Below, one piece after another: positions 59,490 to 64,000 of a DNA stretch of 64,000 bases. Source of the DNA: Nonomuraea purpurea (GTDB lineage Bacteria; Actinomycetota; Actinomycetes; Streptosporangiales; Streptosporangiaceae). The DNA lies in contig NZ_JBHSBI010000034.1 in assembly GCF_042650645.1 (NCBI RefSeq), forward strand, positions 62,001 to 126,000, in the 5' to 3' direction. The translations under genes and the position numbers were made by a program. Below the pieces are notes generated by a model that had not been told where the DNA came from, ran no database searches, and worked only from the letters and a program-made list of their open reading frames with translations. The first letter of the stretch is position 1. Every line of letters starts with the position of its first letter.

Positions 59490-59648
59490 TCACCGGCTGC
59501 TACGTCCGGAACGGCGTGTCGTGGACGTAGCCAACTGCTTCTCGACCTTGGCCAGGCATTCCGAGAGGTCCCGCGCAGCGACGCGCAGCTCGGCCAGCTT
59601 GCCGCCGGCACGACCGATATCGTCGGCGCCTCCTACGAGGATCTTCAT
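59490..59648 (-). CDS. Small 52-aa protein, putative
   Basis: GAGGG lies 6 bases before ATG 59648. The product starts KILVGGADDIGRAGGKLAEL then continues helical and basic and ends RRSGRSSR. A helix-rich start resembles the amino end of small actinobacterial proteins, but no family is recognised and it may be a truncated gene. Convergent with the RiPP-like operon, 35 bases from its stop. Confidence 0.4.
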   Translation of the reverse strand: MKILVGGADDIGRAGGKLAELRVAARDLSECLAKVEKQLATSTTRRSGRSSR

Positions 59649-59763
59649 GCCCGACCCTCAACCGAGCCTTCGACACATACCGAGTGTCCGCCTGACCTGA
59701 TTTCGTCGATGAGAAGTAGCAGCACCCGTCGGGCCTAAGCGGATCTGCTTACCCCCAATAGGC

Positions 59764-60159
59764 TCAGGGCGCACAATCTGGGACGTTGTCCCGTAAACCC
59801 AGACGGCCTTCGTAGATTGCCACCTTGTGAGTGATCAGCTTGAGGCACTCGTCGAGTTCATGCATCTGGGTGAGCACACGTTCCCGATGTTCGCGCAACA
59901 CCTCCAGCCGTTCCACCTCGTTGCCTTCGCCCGTCCTAACAAGCTCGGTGTAGCGCCGAATGTCGGTCAGGGGCATGCCGGAGGCTCGCAGCCGGATGCA
60001 CACGCCCAGCCAGTCGACGTCACCCTCGTTGTAGACCCGGTGCCCTGCGGTGCCCCGCCGTACCGGCTGGGCCAGCAGCCCCTCCCGCTCGTAGAACCGG
60101 AGTGTGTGCACGCTGAGCCCGGTGCGTTCGGCGACCTGGCCGATGCTCAAACCCGACAT
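59764..60159 (-). CDS. MerR-family regulator
   Basis: A 131-residue protein with the MerR winged helix (LSIGQVAERTGLSVHTLRFY, EREGLLAQPVRRGTAGHRVY) and a dimerisation helix (REHRERVLTQMHELDECLKL). One Cys in the helix and one near the end (PDCAP) give no metal-binding cluster. Divergent from the aldo/keto reductase, which it probably controls at a 19-bp-spacer promoter. Confidence 0.9.
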   Translation of the reverse strand: MSGLSIGQVAERTGLSVHTLRFYEREGLLAQPVRRGTAGHRVYNEGDVDWLGVCIRLRASGMPLTDIRRYTELVRTGEGNEVERLEVLREHRERVLTQMHELDECLKLITHKVAIYEGRLGLRDNVPDCAP

Positions 60160-60169
60160 GTGGCCCAGT

Positions 60170-60200
60170 TTGACCTAGAGTCGGCTCTAGATTCTACGGT
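60170..60200 (+). promoter_or_regulatory. MerR-type promoter with 19-bp spacer and central inverted repeat
   Basis: TTGACC (60170-60175) and TACGGT (60195-60200) are 19 bases apart, too long for ordinary sigma factor use and typical of MerR-activated promoters. The spacer holds CTAGAG-TCGG-CTCTAG (60175-60190), the likely MerR site. The expected transcription start is within a few bases of the ATG at 60209. Confidence 0.7.
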
Positions 60201-60208
60201 TCCGAAGT

Positions 60209-61258
60209 ATGAGATATCGCATCCTCGGCGGCACTGGTATCGAGGTCAGCACCCACTGCCTCGGCACCATGATGTTCGGCTCGGTCGGCAACCCCGACCA
60301 CGATGACAGCATCCGCATCATCCACACCGCTCTCGACCACGGGATCAACTTCGTCGACACCGCCGACATGTACTCGGCGGGCGAGTCCGAGGAGATCGTG
60401 GGCAAGGCGCTGCAGGGCCGGCGAGACGAGGTGGTGCTGTCGACGAAGGTGCACTTCCAGATGGGGGAAGGGCCCAACCGAAGCGGCAACTCGCGGCGCT
60501 GGATCATGCGCGAGGTCGAGGCGAGTCTCAAGCGGCTGCGCACCGACTGGATCGACCTCTACCAGATCCACCGCCCCGACCACCGGACCGACATCGAGGA
60601 GACCCTCTCCGCACTGACCGATCTGGTACGGCAGGGCAAGATCCGGGCCTTCGGCAGCTCGGCCTTCCCGGCGCACGAGACGGTTGAGGCCTACCATGTG
60701 GCCCGGCAGCGCGGCTTGTACCGGTTCCGCACCGAGCAGCCGCCGTACAACATCCTGGCCCGCGGCATCGAGGGCGACGTCCTTCCCACGGCGCAGCGGC
60801 TCGGCATGGGCGTGCTCACCTACAGCCCGCTGGGCTGGGGGTTCCTGACCGGCCGTTACCGCAAGGGGCAGCAGGTCGACATGTCGCAGGGCCGCGCCGC
60901 GCACGCGCCGGAACGGTTCGACCCGTCTATCCCGGTCAACGCAGCCAAGTTGGAGATCGTCGAGGAGCTGGTGAAACTGGCGGACGAGCTCGGCTGCTCC
61001 CTGCCGGCGCTGGCCGTCGCCTTCGTCGCCTCACACCCGGCGGTCACCTCGGTCATCCTCGGCCCGCGCACGATGGAGCAGTTGGAGGGCTTGCTGAAGG
61101 GCGCCTCGCTGGTACTCGACGACACCGTGCTCAACCGGATCGACGAACTCGTGCCGCCCGGCACCAACGTCTACCACCCTGTCGGTCTCTGGAGCCCCGC
61201 GCCCCTGACCGACCCCGCATTGCGCCGCCGCCCGCTCGGCGACCGCGCCGCGAGCTGA
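60209..61258 (+). CDS. Aldo/keto reductase
   Basis: A 349-residue protein of the aldo/keto reductase 13-like group: YRILGGTGIEVSTHCLGTMM, NFVDTADMYSAGESEEIVG, VLSTKVHFQM, DLYQIHRPDHRTDIEETLSA and TSVILGPRTMEQLEG. The Asp, Tyr, Lys, His tetrad is kept. It probably reduces a carbonyl with NADPH. Under control of the divergent MerR protein. Confidence 0.9.
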   Translation: MRYRILGGTGIEVSTHCLGTMMFGSVGNPDHDDSIRIIHTALDHGINFVDTADMYSAGESEEIVGKALQGRRDEVVLSTKVHFQMGEGPNRSGNSRRWIMREVEASLKRLRTDWIDLYQIHRPDHRTDIEETLSALTDLVRQGKIRAFGSSAFPAHETVEAYHVARQRGLYRFRTEQPPYNILARGIEGDVLPTAQRLGMGVLTYSPLGWGFLTGRYRKGQQVDMSQGRAAHAPERFDPSIPVNAAKLEIVEELVKLADELGCSLPALAVAFVASHPAVTSVILGPRTMEQLEGLLKGASLVLDDTVLNRIDELVPPGTNVYHPVGLWSPAPLTDPALRRRPLGDRAAS

Positions 61259-61265
61259 CCCAGAA

Positions 61266-61321
61266 AAGCTTCCGGTCCCGGGGAACTTCACGTGACATGA
61301 TCCAGCCGGGACCGGCGGCTT
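61266..61321 (+). terminator. Terminator-like inverted repeat after the reductase
   Basis: CCGGTCCCGG (61272-61281) pairs perfectly with CCGGGACCGG (61306-61315). Outer AAGC and GCTT extend the stem across a 2-bp mismatch. The loop is 24 bases. It lies 8 bases beyond the stop codon. Confidence 0.6.
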
Positions 61322-61988
61322 ACGCGGTGTGGGCCACGGCCGAGGCCAGAGCCTGCTCAATCGTGCGGGGGCCCACGCCGTACTACAGGGCCGATCGCGG
61401 CCACATGTGGTTGCCGTCGTGGTCGAGTCGTGTGCCCGCCTCGGCGGCTTCGTCGAGTAGCTCGACGGTGTTGTGGCGGTTGGGAGGGTGAACCACATCG
61501 CACTGCCTCTTGTCACGGGCTCAGTCCCCCTTCTGCTTGTCAACTGGTTCATCGTCGCCATGATCTTGGACGTGACTGCGCCTTTTTGTATGAGGGCGGC
61601 AACATAACGGAATGTGTTGGTGGGCTTTCAGAGGAAGAGATGACCGCGGCATCGGGAGTGATCGCTCTGGCGCTGCTTGTCCTCCAGATAGGGCTGATCG
61701 TCCTGGTGCGCCAACGCAACCGCGGATCGTAGCGGGGCCGCTTGCGTCCACTAATAGCCCAGCGACCAGCCCGTGAACTGGTGTTTCCCGTGCGACGTGC
61801 ACATGCCGTCCACCTAACCGCTGCGACACTCTCCTGCGGTGCGGTTGGGCGGCACGGGGATCACGGTCTCGCCGGTGGTCAGCAGGCCGCGGACCAGGGC
61901 TCGAAAACGGAACCCGCAGATGAGAGGAAGGCGATTCGATCAAGTTCCATGGCTCCTGGCCTGCACGTACGGTGTCCGGGCGTGCGGC
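61322..61988. other. Gene-poor region with one tiny frame
   Basis: Apart from the 30-residue frame at 61640-61732 no convincing coding sequence is seen. The minus-strand frame around 61330-61490 reads peptide-like strings without a start and may be an old relic. The right part up to 61988 shows no signals. Confidence 0.45.
61640..61732 (+). CDS. 30-aa single-helix membrane peptide, putative
   Basis: Below the usual size cutoff. GAGGAAG lies just upstream of ATG 61640. The product MTAASGVIALALLVLQIGLI then VLVRQRNRGS is one hydrophobic helix with a basic tail, an arrangement seen in small stress or regulatory membrane peptides. No neighbour suggests a role. It could be fortuitous. Confidence 0.4.
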   Translation: MTAASGVIALALLVLQIGLIVLVRQRNRGS

Positions 61989-63254
61989 TTAGAACGGTGG
62001 GTCCTCGCTAAAGCCCTGAATCATCAGGGTCGGGGGATCGCCCCACACGCAGGTCGGTGACTCATCGAAGCACCAGTCGATGTGATGCCGGACCCATGGG
62101 CCGGTCTCCGTCTTCTGTAGTCGGCGCAGCACTGAATGAAGGCGGGTCAGGCTGAACTGGCGGACAACGATGACCCCGTGTGAGCGGAGAACCGGGTCGT
62201 CATCATTCAGGAGCCCACCAGCCACATCGACGAGGACGTCCTGCTGCAGATCTTCACCTCTGAACTCCCCGGGCTTCCAGGCCAGCCGGTACGCTGCCCG
62301 TCGACGCCGTTCGAGGTCATGGCACATCAATTCCGGCAGCAAATCGGCGAAGGTGAGCCTGCGCAGAATGCCGAGCGCCCCCAGGTCCGGTGGAGCGTAC
62401 GACCTGGCGTGCCGCGCGATAGCGTCCGCGATCACCTCAGCATCGGCCAGCGGACGCCCGTGCCGGTGTCGTTGCCAGCGCAGCAAATCCCACAGCACAG
62501 CACGCACAGTGGGATGCGCGTCTGTGATCACGGCGTCGGTCAAGGCCGTCCAACCACTTTCGCTGACGACCGGCGACTGCAGCAGCGATTTCCCAGCACG
62601 AGCCCGACGCTCTGATGACGGGTCATCAGTGAGCACGGCGACCAGCTCGGCTTCCTCCAGCGGAAGTCGCTCGCCGAACCAGCCAACGTCGTAACCGGCG
62701 ACCGCCTCGTCCAGCCACCGCTCATACCAGGCCAAGAAGTCGGCATCCTCGACTACGTAAGGGCCGAGTGGTCCTTCATGGTCGAGGTTGAACACCCGTC
62801 CGCGCGCCGACCCCGCCACGGTCAGCTGGGTGACGAGGGAACACCCGTGACCAGCGATCTCCAGCGTGCCTCGAAGGAAAGCGCGATCCGGACCCGGCGG
62901 ATCCTCGTACCGCTCTTCCCAATCGTCGACGTAACGCGGACCGGGCAGGTACGGACTGGACTGAGCCAGGTGCCCCGACCGGTGACGCGCACAGCATGAA
63001 ATGTCGAGACGGCTCAATCCGTAACCTGGACCGGCACCGCCGTCGCCCAACTCGGTGACGAACAACCGGTACTCCGCAGGGAGCGTCACCTCGTGCCGCT
63101 CCTCGAACTCGGTCACCACAGCCTCGGGGAGCGGCGGCCCGAGCTCGTACCCATGCGCCTCCACACCGAAAGCATCCGGCAGAACGGGCAGGGCACGCAC
63201 CGCAACGAGTTTGTCGGCGATCCGACACAACCTGGTGTGATCGGCATGGAGCAT
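61989..63254 (-). CDS. SMI1/KNR4 (SUKH)-domain protein with HEAT-like repeats
   Basis: A 421-residue soluble protein. Residues about 30-190 carry the SUKH pattern (PLPEAVVTEFEERHEVTLPA then EYRLFVTELGDGGAGPGYGL, later VFNLDHEGPLG and FLAWYERWLDEAV). The C-terminal half (about 200-400) is helical with AVLTDDPSSERRARAG and LLNDDDPVLRSHGVIVV repeats, HEAT-like. SUKH proteins commonly serve as immunity or adaptor proteins. The HEAT part suggests protein binding. No toxin is adjacent. Confidence 0.7.
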   Translation of the reverse strand: MLHADHTRLCRIADKLVAVRALPVLPDAFGVEAHGYELGPPLPEAVVTEFEERHEVTLPAEYRLFVTELGDGGAGPGYGLSRLDISCCARHRSGHLAQSSPYLPGPRYVDDWEERYEDPPGPDRAFLRGTLEIAGHGCSLVTQLTVAGSARGRVFNLDHEGPLGPYVVEDADFLAWYERWLDEAVAGYDVGWFGERLPLEEAELVAVLTDDPSSERRARAGKSLLQSPVVSESGWTALTDAVITDAHPTVRAVLWDLLRWQRHRHGRPLADAEVIADAIARHARSYAPPDLGALGILRRLTFADLLPELMCHDLERRRRAAYRLAWKPGEFRGEDLQQDVLVDVAGGLLNDDDPVLRSHGVIVVRQFSLTRLHSVLRRLQKTETGPWVRHHIDWCFDESPTCVWGDPPTLMIQGFSEDPPF

Positions 63255-63374
63255 CCGCTCAGTCTACGAACGGCTTCCCACAAGCCCTCTCCAGCCTGCT
63301 CAATCGCGTTCCCCGCGACTCCCTGCTGTTTTCCCACCCCATCGGGCACGCAACGCGCACGGCTGGCAGGCTCG
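63255..63374. other. Intergenic spacer
   Basis: About 120 bases between two minus-strand genes. No promoter palindrome or small gene is seen here. Confidence 0.4.
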
Positions 63375-63890
63375 TCACAAGGACATCCAGCAGTAGAGCA
63401 GATGATCATGTTCTCTCGCTCGACTCGCCAGACCGACAAGGTCCTTGGTGAGCGACACCATGTACCCGTCCTCATCAGCGGTGAAGTGGGAGAACTCCTT
63501 GATGGCTGCCCACTGCTCCGCCAGCATCGGCAGGCGGGCGTCGTCCACACTGGCGAGCATGTCACGAGCCTCCGCCGACAGTTCCATAATGCCGGGCCCT
63601 TCCAGGTACGGGGAGTCTTCGGGTAGGGCATCCCACTCCTCGTCGCTTCGTGGCGCACCCTCCGGAGGTGGATACAGCTCCACTGTCTCGACCAACTCCA
63701 GGGAATAGTCGACTTGGCCGGCGAACGCGACGAGCTGACCCAGGACCACTATGGGGTCGATCCATTTGGTCACCACCACATCGAACTCCGGAACTCCACG
63801 CGAGGCATCGGCGATCTCGCGGGAATGCTCAGGTTGGACGGTCGCCGCAGCACGGTCCGCAGCACGGTAGTACTCATAGAAGACACCCAC
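63375..63890 (-). CDS. Conserved actinobacterial hypothetical protein
   Basis: A 171-residue protein from GTG 63890 with AGGAG 7 bases upstream (reads VGVFYEYYRAADRAAATVQP). Strings WIDPIVVLGQLVAFAGQVDY, LSAEARDMLASVDDARLPML and AEQWAAIKEFSHFTAD plus the end HDHLLYCWMSL match a family common in Streptomyces and relatives with no assigned role. A start further upstream would add unlike residues. Confidence 0.65.
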   Translation of the reverse strand: MGVFYEYYRAADRAAATVQPEHSREIADASRGVPEFDVVVTKWIDPIVVLGQLVAFAGQVDYSLELVETVELYPPPEGAPRSDEEWDALPEDSPYLEGPGIMELSAEARDMLASVDDARLPMLAEQWAAIKEFSHFTADEDGYMVSLTKDLVGLASRAREHDHLLYCWMSL

Positions 63891-64000
63891 GTCAGCACTC
63901 CTGTCCGGGGTCCACGGCGACATGGCCGCCTTGTGGCAGGCAGACACGCTAGGGCATGCGACTGACATTACGAGTAGGCACGACTCGCTTGAGGGCAGCC

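Noticed and set aside
61330..61490. Minus-strand peptide strings (TVELLDEAAEAGTRLDHDG) after the reductase gene
   Set aside because: No start codon or ribosome site, and the frame is broken by a stop; cannot be tied to a family.
1..64000. CRISPR arrays, insertion sequences, integrases, prophage genes
   Set aside because: No repeat-spacer pattern, transposase or integrase motif was seen in any frame.

Overview
The window is high-GC DNA with actinobacterial gene content and style: GTG and TTG starts, ATGA stop/start overlaps, and many regulators of the PadR, TetR, WYL, ECF and conservon types. The left 14 kb reproduces the conserved near-origin actinobacterial block known from Mycobacterium (leuT, fhaA, fhaB, pstP, rodA, pbpA, pknA, pknB, then trpG, crgA, ppiA). 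The rest is a mosaic of single genes and small operons of the kind seen in soil actinomycetes. Nonomuraea or another Streptosporangiales genus is my inference from gene content, not from any search.

Layout. 1-516 is the 3' end of a CorC/CBS gene, followed by a terminator and tRNA-Leu(CAG). 1159-9884 is the cell-wall growth and Ser/Thr kinase operon. 10037-14088 holds the glutamine amidotransferase, a 52-aa membrane protein, sortase E, CrgA, rhomboid and cyclophilin genes and a membrane protein gene. 14149-18658 holds a leaderless gene with a palindromic operator, a secreted protein divergent from a two-component system, and two small-ligand-domain genes. 18770-25711 holds PadR, a metallo-beta-lactamase fold hydrolase, a thioesterase/TetR pair, an RHH/PIN toxin-antitoxin-like pair, a GT-C-like membrane protein, a tyrosine phosphatase, a collapsed cadD-like gene and a kinase-fold protein lacking its catalytic Asp. 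25752-36999 holds an orphan antitoxin, an ABC exporter, a secreted 5'-nucleotidase-like domain, a Tat-exported penicillin-acylase family enzyme and a four-gene conservon (cvnABCD). 37075-42359 is a secreted M6 metalloprotease, a subtilase and a four-EF-hand calcium protein. 42457-50441 is mostly single genes. 50858-52317 is an ECF41-type sigma factor with its carboxymuconolactone-decarboxylase-like partner. 52342-56129 holds a hydrolase/WYL pair, a phosphotransferase and a DHFR-like protein. 59764-63890 holds a MerR/aldo-keto reductase pair and SUKH/HEAT-type genes.

The most interesting stretch is 56339-59455, a compact apparent RiPP operon. It encodes an MccB-sized ThiF/E1 enzyme with an N-terminal peptide-clamp-like region and two CxxC pairs, a 40-aa candidate precursor ending in Asn, a DUF6879-like protein, and a PqqD-like/M50 membrane peptidase with HELTH. 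The enzyme size and the terminal Asn suggest microcin C-like (peptidyl-nucleotide) chemistry, which is a hypothesis. The second notable item is a pair of near-identical promoters (CCTGTCACAT-N13-GGGCTCAT) in front of the ECF41 sigma gene and of its partner, read directly from the sequence.

Limits: all family calls come from reading motifs by eye, and no database search or structure prediction was run.
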